64,000 bases of DNA, from NCBI GenBank assembly GCA_938075305.1, contig CALJGV010000007.1, forward strand, positions 1 to 64,000, written 5' to 3'. Positions 17,996-26,609 of the stretch are shown here, one piece after another (positions within the stretch are counted from its first letter, which is position 1; the number at the start of each line of letters is the position of its first letter). The stretch is from an uncultured bacterium. Lineage in GTDB: Bacteria > Planctomycetota > UBA1135 > GCA-002686595. Made by a program: the position numbers and the translations under genes. Under the pieces are notes generated by a model. That model had not been told where the DNA came from, searched no databases, and saw only the letters and a program-made list of their open reading frames with translations.

Positions 17996-18235
17996 CTACT
18001 GCTGGCCCTTGCGGGCAGCGTCGCGCTCGCTCTTGCGGCGCGCGAGGGCGAGGAGCTCCTTGCGAGCGTCACACACCGGCGCGTTCTGCATCTCGCACAG
18101 GCAGTCGGCCAGGGACTCGCCGTCCGGACCGACGCCGCCGCAGGAGCCCGAGAGGGCCCGGCCGCGGAGGAGGCCGACGGCCATCCCGCCCACGGCGAGG
18201 GCGAAGAAGGCGAAGACGATGAGGAAGTCCTGCAT
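17996..18235 (-). CDS. nqrM: Na+-NQR maturation protein NqrM
   Basis: This 79-residue protein has one N-terminal membrane helix (about 3-24), the motif SGSCGG (Cys32) and a downstream Cys cluster, CLC and VCD (about 45, 47 and 55). This matches NqrM (DUF539), which is needed to insert iron into the Cys site of NqrD/NqrE. It is on the opposite strand, 9 nt from the end of apbE. In its own direction it lies downstream of the large sulfatase gene. With it, the whole Nqr assembly kit is present in one place. Confidence 0.88.
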   Translation of the reverse strand: MQDFLIVFAFFALAVGGMAVGLLRGRALSGSCGGVGPDGESLADCLCEMQNAPVCDARKELLALARRKSERDAARKGQQ

Positions 18236-18324
18236 GGCTCGGGCGGAAACTTAGGACATCTCGGGGCCGAGGTGGCCGCGGGCCTCGACCAAATCGCCCG
18301 CAGCCCCTCCAGGAGACGGGCCCC

Positions 18325-21300
18325 TCAGCGATCCTGCCGCCGCTGGCCGCCCTTTCCAGACCCGCGCCGCTCCCGGGAGCCCTCCTTGCCCTTGTCCGGC
18401 CCCCGCCCCCGCCCACGGCTCGCCGACGGATCGAAGGTGGGGTTGGGCCCGCCAGGAAGCGCCGCCCCCGTGCTCCGCTGCCAGATCTCGAGCTCCTCCA
18501 GCAGCGCCTGGGCCACCTCGGGCCGGTCGCTGGCGAGGTCCGTGCGCTCGGACGGGTCCCGCGTCAGGTCGAAGAGCTCGGCGGGTTCCCCGTCGAAGGA
18601 CTGCACGAGCTTCCACCGGCCTCGCCGCATGGCGCTCGCGGGCGTGCCCTGCCCGGTGTAGCAGGGGAAGTGCCAGAAGAGGGCGCGCTCCTGCGGCACG
18701 TCACCGCCCCGGAGGAGCGGCGCGAGGGAGACGCCGTCGAGCCCCTCCCTGGGGGGCAAGCCCGCGAGGTCGAGCAGCGTGGGGAACACGTCCACCCCCG
18801 AGACCGGCACGTCGCTGCGCAGGGCCGCCGGGACCCCGCTCCCCCACAGGACCAGCGGGACGCGCGTGCCGCCCTCGTAGAGCTCCCCCTTGCCCCCACG
18901 GAGCGGCGCGACCCGGCGGCGCTCCCCGCCATTGTCCGAGGAGAACACGACCGTGGTCTTCCCGTCGATGCCCAGGCTCTCGAGCCGCGCGCGGAGCCGC
19001 CCCATGTTCCGGTCCACCGCGGCGACGGTGGCCGCGAACTCGGGGTCGCCGCCCTTCCCCTCGAAGCTCGCGAGGAGCTCGGGGTCGGGGTCGAAGGGGG
19101 CGTGGACGGAGTGCAGGGCGAGGTAGCACACGAAGGGCTCCCCGGCGTGCTCCTCGATGAAGGTGAGCGCCGCCCCGGTGAGCTCGTCCGGCAGCAACCG
19201 GCTGCCGTCGCGATAGGCGTTCCGCTCGAACCCCAGGTCCTTCGGCACAACGGCCACGTCGAAGCCCTGACCCTCCGGCCCCGCGTCGCGCTTGCCGAGG
19301 TTCCACATGCCGAAGAAGCCCGTGGCGAACCCGGCGCCCCCCAGCTCCTCGGCGAAGGTCTGGAACCCGGGGGCGAGCTCGGGCTCGCTGGCGGCGGCCA
19401 CGAGCGGGTGGTACGGCTGACCCGGCGCGTTGCGTCCGTCCACCACCGTGTACACGCCGTGGCGCCCGGGCCAGAGCCCGCTCAGGAGGCAGGCCCGCGC
19501 CGGAGCGCAGTTGGGAGCGCTCGCATAGGCCGCGTCGAACACGGCCCCCTCCGCCGCGAGGCGGTCGAGGTGGGGCGTTCGGAGCTCCCGGTTGCCCATG
19601 AAGCCCACGTCGTTCCAGCCCATGTCGTCGATCAGGACCACCACGAGGCCCTTGGAGGGACCCGCTCCCTCGGCCCCGTCCGGACGCCGCGCGGGAGGGG
19701 CCGTCCCAGGAGCCGAGCCCTCCGCCGGAGCGGCTGCCGGCACCTGGATCCGTCCGTCCCCGTCCCGGTCCTGTCGGTCGAAGAAGCCGCCGAAGAGCCG
19801 CCGCACCTCCCCTGCGGTGGCCTCGCCATCCCCGTCGACGTCCAGCTCGCCGCGGTGCCCCCGCAGGAACCCCGCCACGCTCGAACGGACCCGCTTGCCA
19901 TCGAGCTCGTCATCCGTGAGGACCCCGTCACCGTTGACATCGAAGGCGGTGCATGCGGTGGCCAGCTCCTCCATCAGCTCGACGCGTGTCAGCTGACCGT
20001 CGCCGTCCTCGTCGATCTCGGCCGCGTGTGCCAGGAGCCAGGGCTGGCGGCCCTCCCCCGCGTCTGCCCCCCCGCGCGCTCCGCTGCCGCCCGGCCCTTT
20101 CGGTCGGCGCTCCCCGCGCTCCGGCCGCTCGCGACGCTCGCCCCGAGGGCGCGCGCGGTCGGCACCGTCGCGGGCCGCCGCTCCGTACACCTCCTCCGTC
20201 GTGCTCCCATCAGGGTTCACGAACCGGAAGGTGACCTCGCCGCCCTCGCCCACCCGATAGTCGACTCGATGCTCCGCGCCGCGGAGCTGGTAGGTGAGCT
20301 GGTATCCGTCCTCGAGGGACCCCTCGAAGCCGGTGATGGTCGCGCCCCGGAGGGGCCGCGTGAAGGGCCGGACCCCGCGGGTTCGGGGCCTAGCGTCGAG
20401 GTCCACCTCGCCCGCGAAGCCGCCCATGAAGTACGGCTTCTCCCGCGTCCCGTGGTAGTGGTACGAACCATCGGCGTGCCGGTGGCCATGAGCGCCATCG
20501 AGCACCCCTGCGGCGGACCCGTCAGCCTCGCGCTCCCCGTAGATGGGCACGCCATCGAGGCCGAAGGCGATGGGCTGGTCCGGGCCCACGGTCGCCGCCA
20601 GGTGGAGCGGCGCCACGTGGTAGTGGTAGTCATCCGCTCGCCCCGCGTGCCCGCCGAACTCGTCGAGCTCCCCGTGCTCGAAGGCGTCGTGCTTGCCGCC
20701 CTGGGTGGTCGGGTCGAAGATCGGGATGCCGTTCACGGCCAGGGCGATCGGCCCCTCGAGGGTCGTTGGCGCCGGGGCCTCCAGCAGCTTCGGCCGCCGG
20801 GGGATCCTGAAGCCGTTGGACCCGGTGAAGGCCTGGGGCAGCGGGACCTGTTGGTTCCAGGCCCGGATCCCCACCATCATCCGGTGCTCCGGGAGCCCGT
20901 TGCCGCGGACGTGGATGAAGTCCTCGTCCCAGGTCACATCGAGGCCATCGAAGGCGAGGAACGGGCGGGCCTGCGCGGGGACCTCCGCCTCCGCAGGTCC
21001 TCCCCCCACCGATCCGCTCGGGGCCCGCGAGCCGGGAGCGGGGCCGCTGGGTGCCGCCGCGCCGCCGCCCCCGCGCTCGCGCCGCCGCTTGCCGCCGTCC
21101 CGGCCGTCCTCACGGCCGGGGCCCTTCTCTTCCCCACGGTCCGTGCCGCGGTCACCGCGGCGGTCTGGGCCTCGTCCGGTGCGACCTCTCCGCTCGCGGG
21201 CGTCGTCCCCGGCCCCCTTCCGCTCCTTGCGATCCGTGGGCTCGACCGCGGGGTCGTGGTTCGGGTTCGGCCGCCCGAACTCGGCGCCCAGCTCCTTGAG

Positions 21301-22638
21301 GTATGCCTGGAGAGCCAGCTTCAGCCGCGCGGCCACTTCAGGTTGCTGCTTCGAGAGGTCGCGCTGTTCGCCGGGGTCGGCGCCGAGGTCGTGGAGGGTG
21401 ACCTCGCCGGTCTCGTGGAACAGGGTCACCTTGAGGTTCCCTTCGCGCAGCGTGGATTGCGGCCCCGCGCTGCCCTGGTAGTGCGGGAAGTGGAACACCA
21501 GCCCCGGCCCCGGCCGCGACAGCCGGGACGCTGGGTCAGTCAGCAGCGGGACGAAGCTCGTCCCTTCAAGACCCTCCGGGAGACCCTTCGTCCTCCCCGC
21601 GAGGTCCGCGAACGTGGGCAAGAAGTCGAAGCCCACCACCGGCTCGTGACACCAGGAGTTCGCCTTGACGCCGGGCGCGCGAATGATGAAGGGGACGCGG
21701 ATGCCCCCCTCTCCCAGCCCGCCCTTGCCGCCGGCGAGCAGCCCGTTCCGGTTCCCACCGGCGCCGTTGTCCGACGTGTAGATGACCACGGTCGAGTCGT
21801 CGAGCTCCAGCCGGTCCAGCGCCGTCATCAGCCGCCCCACGCCGTCGTCCAGGTCCTCGGCGAGGGCCGCGCGCTGGAGGTCCTTGTCGCTCCTCCAACC
21901 GCCCCGCGCCTTCACCCGCTCGAGGGACGCAGCCCGAGCGTTCTGGGGGTAGTGGAGAGCGTGGAACGAGAGCTGGGCGAAGAACGGGCGCCCGTCGGCC
22001 TTGGCCTTCTCCATGAAGGCCTCCGTCCGCTCAACCATCCCGAAGATGTCCACGGGATTGGGGTCCACGAACGGGGCGGCGTCGCCGTTGCTCGTGTCAC
22101 CGTCATGGGCGTCGTAGCCGTGGTCTCCCGGCCCTCCGCCGGAGAGGTGCCACTTGCCGAAGTGCGCCGTGGTGTAACCCGCCTCCTTGAGCACCTCCCC
22201 CACCGTGACCTCCGCCCGCGGGAGCGACCGGGCGCTGACCGGCGGGATCAACCGATACCCGTCGTCGGCGGTCATGGACCTGGCTGCCTTGGTCCAGCCC
22301 AGCCGCGCGGGGTTCTTGCCCGTCTGGATCGAGGCTCGCGATGGAGAGCAGACAGGAGCGGGCGAGTACCCCTGGGAGAAGCGCATGCCTGCGGCGGCGA
22401 GCTCGGCGATCCGGGGGGTCCGCTGTCGCTCATCGGAGGCCCCGCGCTCGGTGGGATGCATGGGGACCGAGAGCCCGCTCCAGCTCTGGTCATCCGAGAG
22501 GATCAAGAGGATGTTCGGACGCTCGGGGAGCCCGTCTCGCGGCGGGGAAGCGGCGGGCGGAGCCGTCGGTACCGAGGCCAGGGCGGCCCCCACGAGGACG
22601 AGAACGGTGGGGATCGCGGATCGCAGGATCGGGCGCAT
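18325..22638 (-). CDS. Giant double-sulfatase protein: sulfatase, YHYH domain, EF-hands, second sulfatase
   Basis: From ATG 22638 (signal peptide at 1-30) the protein has 1437 residues. Sulfatase domain 1 (about 40-460) has CSPSR at 97-101, GKWHL at 161-165 and TSDNG near 289. A charged Arg/Gly/Asp-rich linker runs from about 465 to 550. A YHYH domain follows (about 560-760, YHYH at 671-674 and 726-729). Next come four EF-hand calcium loops at about 876, 900, 933 and 957 (DEDGDG, DVNGDG, DVDGDG, DRDGDG). Sulfatase domain 2 (about 995-1400) keeps CAPAR at 1044-1048 but reads GMWNLG at 1110-1115 where active enzymes have GKWHLG. Each sulfatase domain is followed by a basic tail after NPNHDP or NPTFDP. 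It is probably an exported enzyme acting on sulfated polysaccharides. Confidence 0.9.
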   Translation of the reverse strand: MRPILRSAIPTVLVLVGAALASVPTAPPAASPPRDGLPERPNILLILSDDQSWSGLSVPMHPTERGASDERQRTPRIAELAAAGMRFSQGYSPAPVCSPSRASIQTGKNPARLGWTKAARSMTADDGYRLIPPVSARSLPRAEVTVGEVLKEAGYTTAHFGKWHLSGGGPGDHGYDAHDGDTSNGDAAPFVDPNPVDIFGMVERTEAFMEKAKADGRPFFAQLSFHALHYPQNARAASLERVKARGGWRSDKDLQRAALAEDLDDGVGRLMTALDRLELDDSTVVIYTSDNGAGGNRNGLLAGGKGGLGEGGIRVPFIIRAPGVKANSWCHEPVVGFDFLPTFADLAGRTKGLPEGLEGTSFVPLLTDPASRLSRPGPGLVFHFPHYQGSAGPQSTLREGNLKVTLFHETGEVTLHDLGADPGEQRDLSKQQPEVAARLKLALQAYLKELGAEFGRPNPNHDPAVEPTDRKERKGAGDDARERRGRTGRGPDRRGDRGTDRGEEKGPGREDGRDGGKRRRERGGGGAAAPSGPAPGSRAPSGSVGGGPAEAEVPAQARPFLAFDGLDVTWDEDFIHVRGNGLPEHRMMVGIRAWNQQVPLPQAFTGSNGFRIPRRPKLLEAPAPTTLEGPIALAVNGIPIFDPTTQGGKHDAFEHGELDEFGGHAGRADDYHYHVAPLHLAATVGPDQPIAFGLDGVPIYGEREADGSAAGVLDGAHGHRHADGSYHYHGTREKPYFMGGFAGEVDLDARPRTRGVRPFTRPLRGATITGFEGSLEDGYQLTYQLRGAEHRVDYRVGEGGEVTFRFVNPDGSTTEEVYGAAARDGADRARPRGERRERPERGERRPKGPGGSGARGGADAGEGRQPWLLAHAAEIDEDGDGQLTRVELMEELATACTAFDVNGDGVLTDDELDGKRVRSSVAGFLRGHRGELDVDGDGEATAGEVRRLFGGFFDRQDRDGDGRIQVPAAAPAEGSAPGTAPPARRPDGAEGAGPSKGLVVVLIDDMGWNDVGFMGNRELRTPHLDRLAAEGAVFDAAYASAPNCAPARACLLSGLWPGRHGVYTVVDGRNAPGQPYHPLVAAASEPELAPGFQTFAEELGGAGFATGFFGMWNLGKRDAGPEGQGFDVAVVPKDLGFERNAYRDGSRLLPDELTGAALTFIEEHAGEPFVCYLALHSVHAPFDPDPELLASFEGKGGDPEFAATVAAVDRNMGRLRARLESLGIDGKTTVVFSSDNGGERRRVAPLRGGKGELYEGGTRVPLVLWGSGVPAALRSDVPVSGVDVFPTLLDLAGLPPREGLDGVSLAPLLRGGDVPQERALFWHFPCYTGQGTPASAMRRGRWKLVQSFDGEPAELFDLTRDPSERTDLASDRPEVAQALLEELEIWQRSTGAALPGGPNPTFDPSASRGRGRGPDKGKEGSRERRGSGKGGQRRQDR

Positions 22639-22929
22639 GGCGGGGTCGGGGGGGCTGGGCCCCGGGGGCGGGGCGAGGGCTCCATGGTGCTCTTCATGCG
22701 CAGGAACCCCCATGGCCGTGCCGGGTTCCGAGCCCGCGATCAAAAAGACCACCGGGGCGCTGGGCGGACGGACGCCGGAGACCTCGGGACCGCGACCGCT
22801 CGGCGCGACCACCGGGCGATTGCCCCCGAAACGTCATGAAACCTCGGCCCCCGGGGCAGCCCGCGGGCGCGTTGCGACTAACCTCTCTGCCTCGAACTCG
22901 AGCCTCCCCCCCGGCCCCACCTGAAGACC
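22639..22929. other. Divergent intergenic region between the sulfatase and icd genes
   Basis: These 291 bp should hold the promoters for both flanking genes. Open frames extend into it from the sulfatase side, but they have no recognisable protein character. I see no convincing -35/-10 pair and no clear operator. Confidence 0.4.
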
Positions 22930-25158
22930 ATGTCCTCCGCCACGATCACCTGGACCAAGATCGACGAAGCCCCGGCCCTGGCCACCCACGCCCTCCTGCC
23001 CATCGTCCGCGCCTTCATGAAGGGCTCGGGCGTCGAGATCGAGACGGCGGACATCTCCCTGGCGGGGCGGATCCTGGCGAACTTCCCGGAGGGGCTGACC
23101 GAGGACCAGCGGGTTCCCGACGAGCTCTCCCGGCTCGGTGACCTGGCCAAGACCTCCGCGGCCAACATCGTCAAGCTCCCCAATATCAGCGCCTCGATCC
23201 CGCAGCTGCAGGACGCGATCGCCGAGCTGCAGGCCCAGGGCTTCAAGGTCCCGGACTACCCCGAGGAGCCCAAGACCGACGAGGAGCGGGAGCTGCAGCG
23301 TCGCTTCGGCGCGGTGCTCGGCTCCGCTGTGAACCCCGTGCTGCGCGAGGGCAACTCGGACCGCCGGGCGGCGAAGTCCGTGAAGGCCTTCGCGCAGAAG
23401 CACCCCCACCGGATGATGAAGCCCTGGCCCGAGTCCGGGTCCAAGGCGAGGGTCGCCCACATGCAGGGCGACGACTTCTTCGGCAGCGAGCGGTCGATGA
23501 CCCTCACCGCCCCCACCACAGCGCGCATCGAGTTCGTCCCCGCGGGCGGTGAGGCCGAGGTCCTGAAGGACGGCATCGAGCTCCTCGCGGGCGAGGTCAT
23601 CGACACCTCCCGCATGAAGGCCGCCGCGCTGCGCGCCTACTTCGCCGAGGAGATCGCCCGCGCCAAGGAGGAGGGGGTGCTGTTCTCCCTGCACCTCAAG
23701 GCGACCATGATGAAGGTGTCTGACCCGGCGATGTTCGGGCACTGCGTCTCGGTCTTCTTCGGGGCGGCCCTCGACAAGCACGCCGACGCCCTCGCCTCCA
23801 TCGGCGTCAACCTGAACAACGGTCTCCAGGATGTCCTCGACAAGCTCGAGCGGCTCCCCGAGGACCAGCGCGCCGGGATCGAGCGGGACATCGAGGCCTG
23901 CTACGAGAGCGGGCCGGACCTGGCGATGGTCGACTCCCGCAAGGGCATCACCAACCTGCACGTCCCCAACAACGTCATCATCGACGCCTCCATGCCCGTT
24001 GTGGTCCGCGACGGCGGCAAGATGTGGAACCGCGCCGACGAACTCCAGGACACGGTCTCGCTGATCCCGGACCGCAGCTACGCCACCCTGTACCAGGCGG
24101 TGATCGAGGACTGCCAGGCCAACGGCCAGTTCGACCCCGCCACCATGGGCAGCGTCTCCAACGTTGGCCTGATGGCCAAGAAGGCGGAGGAGTACGGGTC
24201 CCACGACAAGACCTTCTTCGCCGCGGGGACCGGCACCATCCGTGTCGTCGACGCCGCGGGCGCGGTCCTGCTGGAGCAGTCCGTGGAGCAGGACGACATC
24301 TTCCGGATGTGTCAGACCAAGGACGTCTCCATCCGTGACTGGGTGAAGCTCGGCGTCACGCGCGCCAAGGCCTCGGGGGCACCCGCCATCTTCTGGCTGG
24401 ACCCGGCCCGCGGCCACGACGCCGAACTCCTCAAGAAGGTCGAGGTGTACCTGAAGGACCACGACACCGAGGGGCTCGACCTCCGGATGCTCAAGCCCGT
24501 GGACGCCATGCGCGCCTCGCTCGAGCGCGTGCGCCGCGGCGAGGACACCATCTCGGTGACGGGCAACGTCCTCCGGGACTACCTCACCGACCTCTTCCCC
24601 ATCCTCGAGCTCGGCACCAGCGCCCGCATGCTCTCGATCGTCCCGCTGCTCAAGGGCGGTGGCCTGTTCGAGACCGGTGCTGGCGGGTCTGCTCCCAAGC
24701 ACGTGGCTCAGTTCCTCGGCGAGGGGCACCTTCGCTGGGATTCCCTCGGCGAGTACTGCGCCCTGGTCCCCTCCATCGAGAAGGCCGCCGAGTCGAGCGG
24801 CTCCGGGAAGGCTGCGGCCCTTGCCGCCGCCCTGGACCAGGCGGTGGGCGCTTACCTGGAGAACTCGCGCTACCCCTCCAGGAAGGTCAACGAGATCGAC
24901 AACCGCGGCTCCAGCTTCTACCTCGCCCTGTACTGGGCGGAGGCCCTCGCGGCCCAGGACGGCGATGGGGAGCTGCGGGCGCGCTTCACGCCCATTGCGG
25001 CCGCCCTCGCTGGCGCCGAGGAGACCATCTGCGCGGAGCTACTCGCCGCCCAAGGCGCTCCCGTGGAGATCGGCGGGTACTTCCACCCCAGCGACGAGGC
25101 GTGCGCGCGGGCGATGCGGCCGAGCGCGACCCTCAACGGGATCATCGACGGGATGTGA
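22930..25158 (+). CDS. icd: NADP-dependent isocitrate dehydrogenase, monomeric type
   Basis: This 742-residue protein from ATG 22930 has the size and sequence of the monomeric (class II, about 80 kDa) isocitrate dehydrogenase rather than the common homodimer. Typical stretches are [33 protein letters not shown] and [17 protein letters not shown] (here [14 protein letters not shown]). It oxidises isocitrate to 2-oxoglutarate, giving NADPH in the TCA cycle. It appears to be a single-gene unit. Confidence 0.96.
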   Translation: MSSATITWTKIDEAPALATHALLPIVRAFMKGSGVEIETADISLAGRILANFPEGLTEDQRVPDELSRLGDLAKTSAANIVKLPNISASIPQLQDAIAELQAQGFKVPDYPEEPKTDEERELQRRFGAVLGSAVNPVLREGNSDRRAAKSVKAFAQKHPHRMMKPWPESGSKARVAHMQGDDFFGSERSMTLTAPTTARIEFVPAGGEAEVLKDGIELLAGEVIDTSRMKAAALRAYFAEEIARAKEEGVLFSLHLKATMMKVSDPAMFGHCVSVFFGAALDKHADALASIGVNLNNGLQDVLDKLERLPEDQRAGIERDIEACYESGPDLAMVDSRKGITNLHVPNNVIIDASMPVVVRDGGKMWNRADELQDTVSLIPDRSYATLYQAVIEDCQANGQFDPATMGSVSNVGLMAKKAEEYGSHDKTFFAAGTGTIRVVDAAGAVLLEQSVEQDDIFRMCQTKDVSIRDWVKLGVTRAKASGAPAIFWLDPARGHDAELLKKVEVYLKDHDTEGLDLRMLKPVDAMRASLERVRRGEDTISVTGNVLRDYLTDLFPILELGTSARMLSIVPLLKGGGLFETGAGGSAPKHVAQFLGEGHLRWDSLGEYCALVPSIEKAAESSGSGKAAALAAALDQAVGAYLENSRYPSRKVNEIDNRGSSFYLALYWAEALAAQDGDGELRARFTPIAAALAGAEETICAELLAAQGAPVEIGGYFHPSDEACARAMRPSATLNGIIDGM

Positions 25159-25201
25159 GCTCCGGGGGCGCGGGGAGAGGCGAGGCCGCGAGGGTGGCGT
25201 T

Positions 25202-25225
25202 CCATGGGAGATCGAGGTCCCATGG
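25202..25225 (+). promoter_or_regulatory. Inverted repeat just before the SGNH lipoprotein start
   Basis: CCATGGGA (25202-25209) and TCCCATGG (25218-25225) form a perfect 8-bp stem with an 8-nt loop. It ends 4 nt before the ATG at 25230 and would cover the ribosome binding region. No T-tract follows. It could be an operator or a translational hairpin. Confidence 0.4.
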
Positions 25226-25229
25226 CGCC

Positions 25230-25976
25230 ATGCGATTCACCCTCTCCAAGGCCCTCCCCCCCCTCGCCCTCCTTCTCGCCGCGGCGTGCGCGTCGCCGGC
25301 GTCGCCCCCGACCGAGGTGCCCGAGCCCCCCGCGCTCGCCACCCCCTATCGGGTGCTCATCCTCGGGGACTCGATCTCCATCGGGTACACCCCGTTCGTC
25401 CGACAGGAGCTAGAGGGAGTGGCGGAGGTGGTTCGGCCCATGCGGAACCGAGCGGAGGGCGCGAGCCCGAGGCCCGAGAACTGCGAGGGCACCAACAAGG
25501 GCGTGGGGTCCATCGAGCGGTGGCTGGCCATGGAGGGCGGCCCCTTCGACGTGATTCACTTCAACTTCGGGCTCCACGACATGAAGCGGGTGGACCCGGA
25601 ATCCGGGAGGAACTCCAACGACCCGCTGGACCCCCACCAGGCTTCCCCTGAGCGCTACCAGCGCCAGCTCCTCGAGATCACGCGCCGCTTGCAGGCCTCC
25701 GGCGCCCGGCTCGTCTTCGCGACGACCACCCCCGTGCCCACGGGCGAGCTACGGCCCTACCGGGAACCTGCGGACGCGGTGGAGTACAACCGCCTCGCCC
25801 TGGAGGTCATGGGCGCAGAGGGGATCGAAGTGAATGACCTCTTCGGCTTCATCGAGGCGGCTGCCCCCGAACTCCAGAAGCCTGCCGACGTTCACTTCAC
25901 CCGGGAGGGCTCACGGGCGCTCGGCGGCGCGGTGGCTGCGGCCGTTCGCGCGATCGCCGGCACCCGAGGGCCCTGA
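25230..25976 (+). CDS. SGNH/GDSL hydrolase lipoprotein
   Basis: ATG 25230 was chosen because it starts a lipoprotein signal ending in LAAAC (Cys20), giving 248 residues. LILGDSIS carries the nucleophile Ser48 (block I). FNFGLHD stands where block III normally reads GxND. DVHFTREG near the end supplies the catalytic Asp and His. It is likely an outer-membrane-facing esterase, for example for acetylated polysaccharide. The substrate cannot be read from the sequence. Confidence 0.85.
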   Translation: MRFTLSKALPPLALLLAAACASPASPPTEVPEPPALATPYRVLILGDSISIGYTPFVRQELEGVAEVVRPMRNRAEGASPRPENCEGTNKGVGSIERWLAMEGGPFDVIHFNFGLHDMKRVDPESGRNSNDPLDPHQASPERYQRQLLEITRRLQASGARLVFATTTPVPTGELRPYREPADAVEYNRLALEVMGAEGIEVNDLFGFIEAAAPELQKPADVHFTREGSRALGGAVAAAVRAIAGTRGP

Positions 25977-26047
25977 GCCCGGCGCGCTCGACCGGTCCCC
26001 AGGTGGTTGGACGACCCCCTCACCGCAGCGCCCAGAAAATTGGCAGA

Positions 26048-26076
26048 TTGACGCGGCGGTGAAGGGGGTCCAAATT
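26048..26076 (+). promoter_or_regulatory. Candidate sigma-70-like promoter in the gene-free stretch
   Basis: TTGACG at 26048-26053, a 17-nt spacer and CAAATT at 26071-26076 resemble a -35/-10 pair. The -35 box matches 5 of 6 positions but the -10 box matches only weakly. The local AT content is much higher than the surroundings. Transcription would start near 26083 and run into the hairpins that follow. Confidence 0.35.
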
Positions 26077-26082
26077 AAAGAT

Positions 26083-26156
26083 GGCAGCGAGGTCAGGCTC
26101 CTCCAGCCCGGGGAGCAGGAAGCGCAGGAGCTAGCAACACCCCCTGCGCTCCCTTT
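26083..26156 (+). ncRNA. Candidate small structured RNA ending in a terminator-like hairpin
   Basis: Downstream of the promoter-like pair, GCTCC and GGAGC near 26100-26115 can form an inner stem. AGCGCAGG (26121-26128) pairs perfectly with CCTGCGCT (26143-26150), followed by CCCTTTT. The implied transcript is about 75 nt. No coding frame here looks like protein. It was compared by eye with the SRP RNA apical region and does not fit. The call is an inference from structure and position only. Confidence 0.35.
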
Positions 26157-26177
26157 TCAAAATGACTCTGATTCCGC

Positions 26178-26210
26178 GGAGGCTTGCCGTTGCACGGCGA
26201 GCCTCCGTTT
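26178..26210 (+). terminator. Terminator-like hairpin in the gene-free stretch
   Basis: 26178-26189 pairs with 26195-26206 over 12 bp (one G-T pair) with a 5-nt loop, followed by GTTT. It lies 200 bp after the SGNH lipoprotein gene, so it may end that transcript or a small RNA made in between. Confidence 0.65.
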
Positions 26211-26226
26211 CATCTCTCTCTCTCTG

Positions 26227-26271
26227 ACGCCTGCGGAAACAGGCGTTGGCGGGCTCTCGATCGGACCCGCC
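26227..26271. other. Two further adjacent hairpins
   Basis: ACGCCTG (26227-26233) pairs with CAGGCGT (26240-26246). GGCGGG (26248-26253) pairs with CCCGCC (26266-26271). With the two upstream hairpins this makes four stem-loops within 151 bp. The rest of the 632-bp gap between the SGNH gene and the activator gene holds no gene I can support. Confidence 0.55.
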
Positions 26272-26563
26272 GGGTGAGGGAGGTATCGGGCTCTGGATTC
26301 CCCATCGAACCCGTCACCTTTCCACCCCCCTCGCCCCGCGGGCCAGGCTCGAAGATCTCGCGCGGACCTCGCCGCAGCACCACCCCTGCAGCGCCCCGGG
26401 CGACGCCGAGGGGCGAGAGTCCGCTCGGGTCAGGGCGCCATCGGCGTCGGTCCTTGGGCTCATATCCGGCCGGTTCGAAGCAACCCCCGTGCCGAGGGCA
26501 CAAGAGCGACGTAAGCCACTGTCGAAAAAGGACATAACATCCCCTTGATGTGCCACTATGGCG

Positions 26564-26609
26564 ACATTTATGTAGGATTGCTTGATTACCCCCACATCTA
26601 TGTAGGATT
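26564..26609. promoter_or_regulatory. Pair of 16-bp direct repeats, probable operator of the activator gene
   Basis: ACATTTATGTAGGATT (26564-26579) recurs as ACATCTATGTAGGATT (26594-26609) with one mismatch, exactly 30 bp apart (about three helical turns). Each begins with a near-palindrome ACATNTATGT. The second copy abuts the TTG start of the activator gene. The block is AT-rich in a GC-rich context. This looks like a binding site for two dimers on one DNA face, perhaps autoregulatory. Confidence 0.65.

Noticed and set aside
18670-22839. A very long open frame on the plus strand opposite the double sulfatase gene
   Set aside because: It mirrors the sulfatase codons. In such GC-rich DNA the antisense frame lacks stops by chance. 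The sulfatase strand has clear domains and a signal peptide, while the antisense product has none.
26081-26150. Possible SRP (4.5S) RNA
   Set aside because: The GGTCAGG and AGGAAGC words resemble the conserved SRP loop, but the apical helix is too long and lacks the short GNRA-capped stem.
26465-26485. Possible tRNA T-arm (GGTTCGAAGCAACCC)
   Set aside because: The flanks do not form the 5-bp T stem, and no acceptor or anticodon arm can be drawn.
26555-26585. Possible sigma-54 promoter (TGGC...TTGC) before the activator gene
   Set aside because: The distance between the GG and GC elements is far from the required 10 bp.
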